Assembly: GCF_003315035.1 (NCBI RefSeq)
Contig: NZ_QNRE01000002.1
Location: 310,001-374,000 of the forward strand
From: Nocardia puris
GTDB taxonomy: Bacteria > Actinomycetota > Actinomycetes > Mycobacteriales > Mycobacteriaceae
Length of the DNA stretch: 64,000 nucleotides
Direction of reading: 5' to 3'
Every line of letters starts with the position of its first letter. Position 1 is the first letter of the stretch. Shown in pieces: positions 18,479 through 27,179 of the stretch. The notes under the pieces are model-generated. The model was not told the origin of the DNA. It did not search any database and worked only from the letters and a program-made list of their open reading frames with translations. The position numbers were made by a program, and so were the translations under genes.

Positions 18479-19504
18479 ATGGGTTCAGCGCTGCGGGATG
18501 TCCGGTTCTCCGTCCTCGATCGGTCGCGGGTCCGGCGTGGGCAGTCGCACCCGGAGGCGCTGCGGGAGACCGTGGAGTTCGCGCGGCTGGCCGAGGCGTG
18601 GGGGTACCACCGGTTCTGGGTGTCGGAGCACCACAGTGTGCCCGGGGTGGCGGGGTCCGCGCCGACGGTGCTGGCGGCTGCCGTCGCGGCGGCGACCTCG
18701 CGCATCCGGGTGGGCACGGGCGGGGTGATGCTGCCCAACCATCAACCACTCGTGGTGGCCGAGCAGTTCGGCACGCTGGAATCGCTGTCGCCGGGGCGGA
18801 TCGATATGGGGCTCGGCCGGTCGGTCGGGTTCACCGATGGCGTGCGCCGCGCGCTCGGGCGCGACCGGTCGGACGCCGAGGATTTCGACGCCGCGCTGGC
18901 CGAACTCCTCGCCTATCTCCGCGATGGTGTCGGCGGCGTCCACGCCTGGCCCGCCGAGGGACTGCGCATTCCCGCCTACCTGCTCGCCACGGGATCGGGC
19001 GCCGCCCGCGCCGCGAGATTCGGGCTGCCGCTGGTGATCGCCGCCGTCGCGGGCACGGACCGGATGGTGCGGGCCATCGACACCTACCGCGCCGAGTTCC
19101 GCGAAACCGAGTGGGGCGCACGGCCGTACGTCATCGTGTCCGGCACGGTCCTCATCGCCGACAGCGTGGGCGAGGCCCGTCGCCTGCTCCTGCCCGAGGC
19201 GTGGTCGAGCGCGTACTCCCGCACGCGCGGGGAGTTCCCGGTCCTCGACGACCCCGCGGGCATCGAGCGCCTCGCCATGACACCCCGCGAACGCACCTTG
19301 TTCGAGGAGGCCCTGCGCGACCAGATCCACGGCACCGAGGACGAGGTCGCCGAATCCCTGGAACTCCTGCTCACCCGCACGGCGGCCGACGAAATCCTGG
19401 TCCACACTTCCACTTTCGACCGCGCCGCCCGCCTCGACTCACACCGCCGCCTCGCCCGCCTGGTCGGACTGCCGGTGCGGGAACCGCAACCGTCGGCCGC
19501 TTGA
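18479..19504 (+). CDS. LLM-class flavin-dependent monooxygenase (MsnO8-like)
   Basis: A 341-residue TIM-barrel luciferase-like enzyme. Marks are EAWGYHRFWVSEHH near residue 42, the PTVLAAAVAAATSRIRVGTGGVMLPNH strand-loop and LGRSVG after LSPGRIDMG, which together match the LLM group often annotated MsnO8 (reduced-flavin-dependent oxygenases). It would use FMNH2 supplied by a separate reductase. The start at 18479 has a GAGAGGGG site almost touching the ATG, so a start slightly upstream (18437) is possible. Nothing in the flanks points to the substrate. Confidence 0.85.
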   Translation: MGSALRDVRFSVLDRSRVRRGQSHPEALRETVEFARLAEAWGYHRFWVSEHHSVPGVAGSAPTVLAAAVAAATSRIRVGTGGVMLPNHQPLVVAEQFGTLESLSPGRIDMGLGRSVGFTDGVRRALGRDRSDAEDFDAALAELLAYLRDGVGGVHAWPAEGLRIPAYLLATGSGAARAARFGLPLVIAAVAGTDRMVRAIDTYRAEFRETEWGARPYVIVSGTVLIADSVGEARRLLLPEAWSSAYSRTRGEFPVLDDPAGIERLAMTPRERTLFEEALRDQIHGTEDEVAESLELLLTRTAADEILVHTSTFDRAARLDSHRRLARLVGLPVREPQPSAA

Positions 19505-19564
19505 CGACGCGGGATTCGGCTGGGGGGACACGCATCCGAATACGACGGTTGGTCCGAGTCCCGC

Positions 19565-20392
19565 CTACCGCACCCGCACCTCTGCCGAGAGATGGCCCGC
19601 CAGACGCCGATCCCCGGTGCGCAGGTCGAGGCCGACGGTGGCGGTGCGCTTGCGGGCGTCGAGGGCGGTGACCCGGCCGCTGATAGTCACCGGGGTGCGT
19701 TCACGAGAGCGGTGCGGGCGGTGCAGGTTCGGGGCGCGCTGGGCGCGCAGGCGCAGGAGCGCGGCGGGATCGCCGAGCCAGTCGGTGAGGTAGCCGAACA
19801 CGAGGGCGTGGTCGGTGGCCGAGAGCGAGCCGGGTTCGGCGAGGTCTGTGACGATATCGAGGCCGCCGGGGATGCACACCCGCGTCGGCAGTTCGGCCCC
19901 TACGCGCAGTTGCTCGAACCGGAAGTCGGTGCGCGGCGCGCGTTCCGGCGCGCTCGGTGTGGGGCGGCGGCGGGGGCTCGACGGCCCGTCCGGCGCGGCG
20001 GAGCACCCCGCACCCACCCGGGTGAGCAGGGTGGTCGAATCCGCGTACCGGACCACGCCCGCCGCGTCGGTGAGCGTGCCGCGCAGGCACAGCACCTCGT
20101 AATCCGAGAAGTACCGCAGGGATTCGACATGCACGGCGCACGTCACCCGCTCACCGGCGGTCAGCGGTCCGCCGAGGTCGACCACCTGATCGGCGTGCAG
20201 CACGCGCGGCGGCGCGCTCGCGGCGATCCGTTCCGCGAGCGCATCGCGCCGGGCGCGTTCGAGAGACGACGCGGCGAGGACGGCGGCCGCGGCGCGCCCG
20301 GACATCCCGAGCTCGCGCACCGCTCGCGCGCAGTCGTCGAGTTCGCCGGGTTCCACCGTCCAGCTCGGTGGCGCGCACACGGTTTCGCTCAT
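19565..20392 (-). CDS. Hotdog-fold protein, MaoC/FAS1-like dehydratase type
   Basis: A 275-residue protein that reads as a hotdog-fold dimer or double hotdog. The first half carries a LGGPLTAGERVTCAVHVESLRYFSDYEVLCLRGTLTD-type beta sheet, and the second half a DHALVFGYLTDWLGDP stretch followed by strands. This resembles MaoC-like or FAS1-like dehydratase domains that hydrate enoyl-CoA. The Pro/Arg-rich stretch in the middle (about 130-155) is probably a linker. Only part of the usual hydratase His/Asp motif is recognisable, so catalysis is not certain. The ATG at 20392 follows GGAG closely. It lies 31 bases downstream of the YdcF-type gene on the same strand, so the two are probably co-transcribed. 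Confidence 0.65.
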   Translation of the reverse strand: MSETVCAPPSWTVEPGELDDCARAVRELGMSGRAAAAVLAASSLERARRDALAERIAASAPPRVLHADQVVDLGGPLTAGERVTCAVHVESLRYFSDYEVLCLRGTLTDAAGVVRYADSTTLLTRVGAGCSAAPDGPSSPRRRPTPSAPERAPRTDFRFEQLRVGAELPTRVCIPGGLDIVTDLAEPGSLSATDHALVFGYLTDWLGDPAALLRLRAQRAPNLHRPHRSRERTPVTISGRVTALDARKRTATVGLDLRTGDRRLAGHLSAEVRVR

Positions 20393-20423
20393 ACCTACTC
20401 CAGGATCGGTGGGGGACAGTGGG

Positions 20424-21041
20424 TCAGCGCGGCGGCCCGAACGGCGCGGCGATCATCGGAGTCTGGTCGGGTGTCACCGTCGCGACCACCGGAACACCCG
20501 CGCCGAGGAAGTCGCGCACGGCGCGGTCCACGTGGTCGGTGGAGGTGATCACCACCGCGTCGCGCGCGCCGATCTCGCGGATGATGCGCGCCGAATGCGC
20601 CGCGTTCTGGACCGTGGACGCGGCGTGGTCCTCCACGATCACCCGCTGCGGCGCGATCCCGTGCGCGATCAACCAGTCCGCCATGGCGCGCGCCTCGGTG
20701 ACGCCGTTGCGCGGATTCCCGCCGGTGACGATCACCGGCGAACCGGGCGCCAGCAGCGCCTGCGCGAAACCGGCGTGCAGGCGGGCGATGAGCTCGGGCC
20801 GCATCCCGCCGTCGGGCAGCAGGCCGTGGCCCAGCACCACGATCGCGGTGTCGGGTCCCCGGAAGCCGAGCGAGGGCAGCGCGGCCGGCTGCGGAATCGC
20901 CAGCGGCCCCGCCGATCCGGTGTGCACCTCGGCGAAGGCGAGGGGAGCGGTGAGCAGCGCGGCCGCCACGGTGGCGGCGCCGAGCAGGGCGCGGGCGGCT
21001 CGGCGGCCGGAACTGGCGGGTGAGAGCGCGAATTCGAGCAT
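20424..21041 (-). CDS. Exported YdcF-family (DUF218) protein
   Basis: A 205-residue protein with a signal peptide or N-terminal anchor (residues 13-37, ALLGAATVAAALLTAPLAFA). The DUF218/YdcF fold follows: TAIVVLGHGLLPDG, VIVTGGNPRNGVTEARAMADWL, VIVEDHAASTVQNA and VVITSTDHVDRA. Proteins of this family (SanA, YdcF, ElyC) are linked to envelope integrity, but the activity is not established. The start at 21041 has an excellent GGAGGAGCC site. It is first in a likely two-gene unit with the hotdog gene. Confidence 0.85.
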   Translation of the reverse strand: MLEFALSPASSGRRAARALLGAATVAAALLTAPLAFAEVHTGSAGPLAIPQPAALPSLGFRGPDTAIVVLGHGLLPDGGMRPELIARLHAGFAQALLAPGSPVIVTGGNPRNGVTEARAMADWLIAHGIAPQRVIVEDHAASTVQNAAHSARIIREIGARDAVVITSTDHVDRAVRDFLGAGVPVVATVTPDQTPMIAAPFGPPR

Positions 21042-21540
21042 GGCTCCTCCATCGACTGGCCATCGAGTCGCCTTCGACGGCGGGAAACGACCGCTCCATG
21101 ATCACGCAGCCCCGCGCGGGCGACCTGGAAATCGCTGGATATCAGGACAATTCACGGTGCGGCCGGCCGGTAGCTGTGCATGTGCACGTGCGGGTGGGCG
21201 GGCGCGCGAACTTCGGGGCCCGGCCTTGGCGCGGGCGACAATCGAATCCCGCTGTGGGGGCGACAAAGCCGTGAGCGAGATTGTTCGTGAGCTCTCCAGT
21301 GCCCCACCGAATCCGGGCATTTCGGCGCCGGTGCGCTCCTACCGTGGAAACCGTACGACAGCCGAGAACTCCGGAGCGTGGTCGGCGACGACCTCGCGCC
21401 GCGGAGGAACGGAGGTGGTGGAGCAACCCGAACATCCTGACCGGATCGCGCGTGCCCCGCGCGCGACGAGGCGCCCACCGAGCGGCCCCGAACGCACTTC
21501 CGCTCGGTGGGCATTCGTCGATCCGGCACCGGAAACGACA
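21042..21540. other. Intergenic region, no gene seen
   Basis: This is the stretch between the YdcF-type gene start and the terminator of the PucR-type gene. It contains only short overlapping chance frames. An AT-containing segment near 21100-21180 is the likely promoter of the YdcF/hotdog pair. Confidence 0.35.
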
Positions 21541-21571
21541 CCGCCGGACGCCCTTTCGGAGCGCCCGGCGG
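21541..21571 (-). terminator. Hairpin downstream of PucR-type gene
   Basis: Arms CCGCCGGACGC (21541-21551) and GCGCCCGGCGG (21561-21571) pair over 11 positions with one G-U wobble when read leftward. The hairpin begins 19 bases past the stop codon of the leftward PucR-type gene. Confidence 0.55.
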
Positions 21572-21589
21572 CGAGGTGTGCGAACCCGG

Positions 21590-22810
21590 TCAGGATGTGC
21601 GATACGAGCGGGCGACCAGCGCCGAGCGCAGGTACCACAGCCCCGACGGCTGCGACGGATCGAACCCGGTGAGCTGCCCGATCCGCTTGAGGCGGTAGTC
21701 CACGGTGTTGGTATGCACGTGCAGCACCCGCGCGGTGCGCTGCCGGTTCAAGTTGTTGGCGATGTGGCGCTGCAAGGTCTCCAGCAGTTCCGGGTGCTCG
21801 TCGAGCGGGTCCAGTAGCGATCCGAGGTATTCGCGGCCCGGCCCGGGACGGGTGAGCTGGTATTCGAGCGCGAGTTCGTCGAACCGGTACAGCCCGGCCA
21901 CCGCCTCCAGCCGCTGCACCATGTCCAGCAGCTCGTGGGCCTGGTCGGCCGCGTCGGGGATCTGCTTGGGCGTGGCCTCGACCATGGTCGCGGTGATGCC
22001 GACCTGCGCGGCGCGCGAGAGGTCGGTGATCAGACCGTCGAGGGCGACCTGCTCCAGCAGGGTGGACGGGATGAGGATCGTGCCGCCGTCCACGCTGAGC
22101 AGCGAGAGCGCGCCGTTGCCGCAGCGGGTGGCCAGCTCGGCCTGCACCCGGCGCAGCTTGCGGCGCGCGACGACCTGGCCGTCGACCGCCGGATTGCGTT
22201 CGTCGCGGTGCGGCGGGATGGCGACGGCGATCACCGCGTACGAGTCGGCGATCGCGATGCCGCACTCGCGCGCCATCGTGGACGTGCTGTGCCCGCCGAG
22301 CAGCGCGGAGGTGAGTGTGTGCACGGCAGTGTGGTGTTCGCTGACCACCGCGCGCAGTTCGCGCACGTAGGCGACGGAGATGGCGGAGGTGATCTGGTCG
22401 AGCATCTCCAGCACCATCTTCGCGCCGTCCACCAGGTTGGTGTAGTCCTTGATGGTCGCACTGGACACCACCAGATCGAACCCGATCTTGAACCCCTCGT
22501 GGATGGAGTGGTGGATGGTGTCGATGGGCACGCCCTCGCGCGCCCAGCCCGCCGCGGCGTCCTGGAGGCGCTGCAACTTGGCCGGGATGTCGCGGCCGTC
22601 GAGCATGCTGACGGCGAACTCGAGGCAGACGCGGGTGATCGTGGTGACGTCGCCGCTGATGGCGTCGCCGGGCAGGGTGCCGCAGGGGATCACGTTCTCC
22701 ACGAAGTGACCGACCATCTGCCGGGATAGCGCGCGGACATCCTGCAACGGTGACGACATGGGCCGGCCCGAAACGGTCAGGCTGGGCCGTGCTCCACTGT
22801 CGACGGTCAT
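21590..22810 (-). CDS. PucR-type transcriptional regulator (RsbRD N-domain, HTH_30)
   Basis: A 406-residue regulator. Residues 25-165 form an RsbT co-antagonist-like domain (MVGHFVENVIPCGTLPGDAISGDVTT...), the middle is a GGDEF-like domain (RRKLRRVQAELATRCGNGALSLLSVDGG), and the C-terminal HTH runs RQRTARVLHVHTNTVDYRLKRIG at about 362-385. The ATG at 22810 follows AAGGAG by 7 bases; the longer frame has no site. It is very similar along its length to the gene at 43881 and less so to the HTH-less one at 15958. PucR-type proteins activate catabolic genes, but the target here is unknown. No obvious operon partner is present. Confidence 0.9.
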   Translation of the reverse strand: MTVDSGARPSLTVSGRPMSSPLQDVRALSRQMVGHFVENVIPCGTLPGDAISGDVTTITRVCLEFAVSMLDGRDIPAKLQRLQDAAAGWAREGVPIDTIHHSIHEGFKIGFDLVVSSATIKDYTNLVDGAKMVLEMLDQITSAISVAYVRELRAVVSEHHTAVHTLTSALLGGHSTSTMARECGIAIADSYAVIAVAIPPHRDERNPAVDGQVVARRKLRRVQAELATRCGNGALSLLSVDGGTILIPSTLLEQVALDGLITDLSRAAQVGITATMVEATPKQIPDAADQAHELLDMVQRLEAVAGLYRFDELALEYQLTRPGPGREYLGSLLDPLDEHPELLETLQRHIANNLNRQRTARVLHVHTNTVDYRLKRIGQLTGFDPSQPSGLWYLRSALVARSYRTS

Positions 22811-23553
22811 TGGCGACTCCTTCCGCCGGAGGATTTTGCTGTGCGGCGCATTCACACTAACCGCCGCGCGGGCCCGCCGGAACGATTCGGCGGGTTCTGT
22901 GAGATCGCGGGGGAGCGGCGCGGAAAGGCTTGTGACCGCTCACAGACCGGGCGATCCGCTACCGGTCGGTTGATCAGGATTTATCGAAATGTGAAGTGCG
23001 CGCGGTGCACGATTCTCGGCGGTGTGGCGGCTCTTCGGTGATGCTTCCGGACGGCTCGACGGGTGTACCCGGTGACGGGTGGTAATGGTGGCGACTCGAG
23101 CCTCGGTGATCTGCTGACCACGGGATACGCTCGCGCAGTGGGGTTTCGGCGCGGCTCGGAGAAAGCGTGCGGAATTCTCTCGAATTTCCTTCGGCGGGTG
23201 CCCGAATGGCGATTTTCCCGGAGTGGTGCGCAGGGGTCCGTCCGATTCCAGGGGTCGACGATCGGCCTTTTCGGAATATGTCCGCGCCCGCGCGATAATT
23301 CGCTTCCGGATCGAATCTCCTTGCGGTGGAGGGGCGATCGCGGGATCGCGGCTCGGGGGTGCCCGCCGTTTGCCGCGGGGGCGACCGGGTGGCGAGCCGC
23401 CGTTGTGCCGGTAGTATCACCCGGGCCGGATCTCGCACCCTGGAACGTGGGGCTTGTCCGGTGCGCGCCGTGTCCGGGATGGTTGTGCGGTACCCATCCA
23501 CCGCGCGGCACGGCAGGGAAGGCAGCGGTGACGAAGCGATAGGGGCTCCGGCG
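22811..23553. other. Intergenic region of about 740 bases, no gene seen
   Basis: This is the divergent gap between the PucR-type gene and the HAD gene. Frames on both strands are low-complexity with no fold. The stretch 23160-23330 is AT-richer than most of the window and likely contains promoters. A small RNA cannot be excluded from sequence alone. Confidence 0.4.
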
Positions 23554-24030
23554 ATGAGACCGTCTCTGAGATGTCTTGTCTGGGAACTGGACAACACCCT
23601 GTGGGACGGTGTCGTCTGCGACGCGACCAGCGGCCCGCCCCGCCCGGCCGCCCTGCGCACCCTGCGCATGCTCAGCGAGCGCGGCATATTGCACGCCGTC
23701 GCCAGCCGCAGCGACCGCGACCTGACCCTCGAGCGCCTCTACCGCCACGGGGTCTACGAGATGTTCTCCGCCCTCGAGATCGGCTGGGGCCGCAAGTCGG
23801 CGGGCATCGTCCGCATCGCCCGCACCCTCGGCCTGAGTCTGGACAGCATCGCGTTCGTCGACGCCGAACCCGTCGAACGCGCCGAGGTGGCCCGCGCCCT
23901 CCCTCAGGTCCGCTGCTACGCGGCGCGCAATATCGACGTCCTCACCGCCCTGCCCGACTTCCGCCGCGTCGTCGGGACCGGGCCCACACCCACGCCGCCG
24001 CTGGGCTTCCTGCGCGTCCCCGCGCTGTAG
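23554..24030 (+). CDS. FkbH-like HAD-superfamily protein with Glu in place of the nucleophile Asp
   Basis: A 158-residue HAD-fold protein whose motifs resemble the HAD domain of FkbH, which forms glyceryl-ACP units in polyketide pathways. Motif I reads V-W-E-L-D-N-T-L-W: the first Asp of the DxD pair, normally phosphorylated, is Glu11, and Asp13 is kept. Motif II is Ser51, motif III Lys81 and motif IV Asp103 in FVDAEPVERAE, where the second acidic residue has also moved. The codon is GAA, so a simple misread is less likely. A classical phosphotransfer seems unlikely; it may be a binding or regulatory protein. FkbH proteins are twice as long, and the ACP-binding part is absent. The ATG follows AGGGG by 8 bases. 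Confidence 0.75.
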   Translation: MRPSLRCLVWELDNTLWDGVVCDATSGPPRPAALRTLRMLSERGILHAVASRSDRDLTLERLYRHGVYEMFSALEIGWGRKSAGIVRIARTLGLSLDSIAFVDAEPVERAEVARALPQVRCYAARNIDVLTALPDFRRVVGTGPTPTPPLGFLRVPAL

Positions 24031-24064
24031 GCGGGGACGCCGCGCGCGAGGCGGCGGTGCGCGA

Positions 24065-24095
24065 CGGCTCCGCGAGAGTCGTTCTCGCGGAGCCG
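24065..24095. terminator. Strong bidirectional terminator hairpin
   Basis: Perfect 13-bp arms, CGGCTCCGCGAGA (24065-24077) and TCTCGCGGAGCCG (24083-24095), with a 5-base loop, between the convergent HAD and gnd genes. Confidence 0.8.
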
Positions 24096-24104
24096 ATTCC
24101 CGCT

Positions 24105-25547
24105 TCAGCCCGCGGCGACTTCGCTGCGGTCACCGCTCCACAGCGTGTGGAACTTGCCCTCGGCGTCGACGCGCTCGTAGGTGTGCGCGCCGAAGAAGTC
24201 GCGCTGCCCCTGGGTGAGCGCGGCGGGCAGGCGCTCGGCGCGCAGGGCGTCGTAGTACGACAGCGAGGACGCGAACGCCGGGACCGGGATGCCGAGCAGC
24301 GTCGCCGTGGACACCACCCGCCGCCAGCTGTCGATCGCCGTCTCGATGGCCTCGCGGAAGTACGGGGCGAGGATCAGGCTGGGCAGGGCGGGGTCCTGCT
24401 CGTAGGCCTCCTTGATCCGGTTCAGGAAGCGAGCGCGGATGATGCAGCCGCCACGCCAGATCGTCGCCAGGTCACCGGGCTTCAGATCCCAGCCGTATTC
24501 GGCGCTGCCCGCGGCGATCTGGTCGAAACCCTGCGCGTACGCGACGACCTTCGACGCGTAGAGCGCCTGCCGGATGTCCTCGGTGAACTGCTCGACGTCG
24601 GTCGGCTTCTCGGCAAGTTTGCCCGACGCCAAGCCCACCGCGGCCTTGCGCTGCGCGCGCGAGCCCGACAGCGCCCGCGCGAACACCGCCTCGGCGATGC
24701 CGGTCACCGGCACACCCAGATCCAGCGCCGACTTCACAGTCCAGCGGCCGGTGCCCTTCTGCTCGGCCGCGTCGACGATCACGTCCACCAGGGGCTTGCC
24801 GGTCTTGGCGTCCACCTGCGCGAGCACCTCGGCGGTGATCTCCACCAGGTAGCTCTCCAGATCGCCGGAGTTCCACCGGGTGAACACCTCGCCGATCCGC
24901 GCGGCGTCGAACCCGAGCGCGTCGCGGAACAGGTGATAGGCCTCGCCGATGAGCTGCATATCGGCGTACTCGATGCCGTTGTGCACCATCTTGACGAAGT
25001 GGCCGGACCCGTCGGGACCGATGTGGGTGCAGCACGGGGTGCCGTCCACCTGCGCCGCGATCGACTCCAGCAGCGGGCCCAGCGATGCGTAGGACTCCTT
25101 CGGCCCGCCCGGCATGATGGCCGGACCGTTCAGCGCGCCCTCCTCGCCGCCGGAGATGCCCGCGCCGACGAAGTTGAGGCCGCGCTCGCGCAGGGCGGCC
25201 TCGCGGCGGATGGTGTCGGTGTAGAGGGCGTTGCCGCCGTCGATGATGATGTCGCCGGGCTCCATCTCGGCGGCCAGCTCCTCGATGACGGCGTCGGTCG
25301 CGTCGCCCGCCTTCACCATGATCAACACCCGGCGCGGCTTCTCCAGCGCCGCGACGAACTCGGCCACGGTCTCGGTGCGCACGAAGTCACCGTCGCCGCC
25401 GTGCTCGGCGAGCAGCGCGTCGGTCTTGGCCACGGAACGGTTGTGCAGCGCGACGGTGTAGCCGTGCTTGGCGAAGTTGCGGGCGATATTGCTGCCCATC
25501 ACGGCCAGCCCGGTCACACCGATCTGCGCACGCGCGGTGGAGGTCAT
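24105..25547 (-). CDS. gnd: 6-phosphogluconate dehydrogenase, NADP-dependent, decarboxylating
   Basis: A 480-residue enzyme of the oxidative pentose phosphate pathway that converts 6-phosphogluconate and NADP+ to ribulose 5-phosphate, CO2 and NADPH in the cytosol. It has the dinucleotide motif GVTGLAVMGSNIARNFAKHG (10-29), the HNRS segment after strand 2 typical of NADP binding, GISGGEEGAL, and the catalytic GHFVKMVHNGIEY (Lys and Asn at the active site). The length matches the usual 470-485. The ATG at 25547 has a weak AGAG site. It is a single gene with a strong terminator downstream. Confidence 0.97.
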   Translation of the reverse strand: MTSTARAQIGVTGLAVMGSNIARNFAKHGYTVALHNRSVAKTDALLAEHGGDGDFVRTETVAEFVAALEKPRRVLIMVKAGDATDAVIEELAAEMEPGDIIIDGGNALYTDTIRREAALRERGLNFVGAGISGGEEGALNGPAIMPGGPKESYASLGPLLESIAAQVDGTPCCTHIGPDGSGHFVKMVHNGIEYADMQLIGEAYHLFRDALGFDAARIGEVFTRWNSGDLESYLVEITAEVLAQVDAKTGKPLVDVIVDAAEQKGTGRWTVKSALDLGVPVTGIAEAVFARALSGSRAQRKAAVGLASGKLAEKPTDVEQFTEDIRQALYASKVVAYAQGFDQIAAGSAEYGWDLKPGDLATIWRGGCIIRARFLNRIKEAYEQDPALPSLILAPYFREAIETAIDSWRRVVSTATLLGIPVPAFASSLSYYDALRAERLPAALTQGQRDFFGAHTYERVDAEGKFHTLWSGDRSEVAAG

Positions 25548-25846
25548 TGCTCAACTCTCTTCGTTCGGTCCGGTAGATACGACTTGTGGTCCCGCGGCCG
25601 CCCGCCGTCTCCGGGCGACACGACCTGTCAGCCAAGCTACTGGGTGGCGGGTGGGCCCCGGCGCACCCGTCCACCTCCACGCCGCCGAACCCGGTCGAAC
25701 CCGAGGTCCCGTTCGCGGCGAGACCGGTGTCGAAGTCCCGGGTGCCACACCGCAATCGCCTCGATCCCGCGCGTCGATCAGGCCGCGCCGGTGGCGATTT
25801 GCCCGGGGTGTTGCTCGGGAAGAGCTTGTGGCACCGCGGAATCGGC

Positions 25847-27064
25847 CTACCAGTACTGATGCCGGGTTCCATCGGTATCGGCGACGAAGAGAACGGCGTC
25901 GGCGCCTACGAGATCGGCCGGGGTGAGCGGGATGTGGCCGGGGAGGATGGGGGCGCCCGCGGTGACCGAGGCGGGGAGGAGGTCGCCGAGTTCGGCGGTG
26001 GGGAAGAGGGTGCGGCGGGTGGTGGATTCGGCCAGGAAGTGCTGGAGGGTGCCGGGCGCGCTGTCCGGGTTCGCGTCGCTGGCGATGACCAGATAGCGCT
26101 CGCCGAGCGCGAGGGCGACGAGTGCGCCCGTGCCGCACCACTGCGCGGTCTCGTCGCCGGCCCGCATCGTGGGCTTCGAGCGCTGGAGGTGCACGTTGTG
26201 GGCGAAGACCAGGGTCGGTCCGCGATCGCGCTCGGCGGCGCGGATCGACAGGAGATTGTCGGCCATCATCTCGGCGCGCACGCTGAGCAGGTTCGCCATG
26301 CGATCGGGCGCGGGTGTCGCCATGGCCGCGTGATAGCGGAGCAGGCCGAGCGCGGTCCGGGCGTCGATCGCGGCCTGGTCGTAGGCGGCCGGATCGTCGG
26401 CGTGCAGGGAGGGGGCGGTCCGGCGCAGGGCGCTCGCCAGATCGTCGGCGACCACCCGCAACGCGCGGGCGCGGTCGGAGTCGCCGACGGACGCGGCCGC
26501 GTCGTACATAGCGGCCTCGTTCGACCAGTCGCCGTCGTCACCGAGCAGATCCTCGAGATCGCGGGCGGAGGCGGGTCGCACCGCGACGGGCAGGTAGTCC
26601 CGGACCGCGCACAGCCATCGCCGCGGACTCGGCGCGGACGCATACTCGAGGGATGGCTCGAAGCCGTAGAAGCGGACCCGGTCCCGTGGTGGCCGGCCCG
26701 CGTTGTGCGCGCGCATCCACTCGACCAGTTCTCGGTTGCCGGGCACGTGGCCGAACCGATGGCTGAACCCGGTCTCGAGTACTTCGTCCAGGTCCCCGGC
26801 CGCCCCGGCGACGTAAGCGTCGACCACGGGGGCCGCGAAGAAGTCCGTCTCCAGCGCGATCGAGCGGAACCCGCGTTCGACCAGGTGCGCCAGAATCTCG
26901 TTGCGCAGCAACGGGAACGCCTCGATCCCGTGCGTCGGCTCGCCGAGCCCCAGCAGGGCGGGCGGTTCGCCCCGCAACGCGAGCAGCTCATCGAGCGCGC
27001 GGCCGATCCTCGCGGCGTCCTCGAGCGGGCGGCCGATCCCGGACAGTGCGGCGACAGTGGACAT
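25847..27064 (-). CDS. Erythromycin-esterase-family protein
   Basis: A 405-residue protein of the erythromycin esterase (Ere) family. Family segments include LLGLGEPTHGIEAFPLLRNEI near the N-terminus, FRSIALETDF, RFYGFEP, and FAHNVHLQRSKP in the second half, which contribute the Glu/His residues used to open the macrolactone or to hydrolyse related esters. Many genomic members have no proven macrolide activity. The start at 27064 follows AAGGGG by 7 bases; longer frames lack a site. It is divergent from a double-HTH MerR-type regulator, and that gene overlaps a ruined antibiotic-exporter gene, so the locus looks like a resistance cassette of which only esterase and regulator survive. Confidence 0.85.
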   Translation of the reverse strand: MSTVAALSGIGRPLEDAARIGRALDELLALRGEPPALLGLGEPTHGIEAFPLLRNEILAHLVERGFRSIALETDFFAAPVVDAYVAGAAGDLDEVLETGFSHRFGHVPGNRELVEWMRAHNAGRPPRDRVRFYGFEPSLEYASAPSPRRWLCAVRDYLPVAVRPASARDLEDLLGDDGDWSNEAAMYDAAASVGDSDRARALRVVADDLASALRRTAPSLHADDPAAYDQAAIDARTALGLLRYHAAMATPAPDRMANLLSVRAEMMADNLLSIRAAERDRGPTLVFAHNVHLQRSKPTMRAGDETAQWCGTGALVALALGERYLVIASDANPDSAPGTLQHFLAESTTRRTLFPTAELGDLLPASVTAGAPILPGHIPLTPADLVGADAVLFVADTDGTRHQYW

Positions 27065-27179
27065 ATGAGTACCCCTTCCGTAATCCGTCCCCTTCGACGC
27101 TATCGTTGAAGAATCGAATGAAACTTTGCCGCAAAGCACCTGGTAATAGGCCCGAAAAGCCTCAATCGGAGGTGTCACC

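Noticed and set aside
16954..18738. A 594-residue leftward open frame over the antigen-85-like gene
   Set aside because: It is antisense to a clear secreted esterase and has no fold of its own.
22974..23687. A 237-residue leftward frame in the gap before the HAD gene
   Set aside because: Arg/Pro/Ser-rich with no homology, no good ribosome site, and overlap with the start of the HAD gene.
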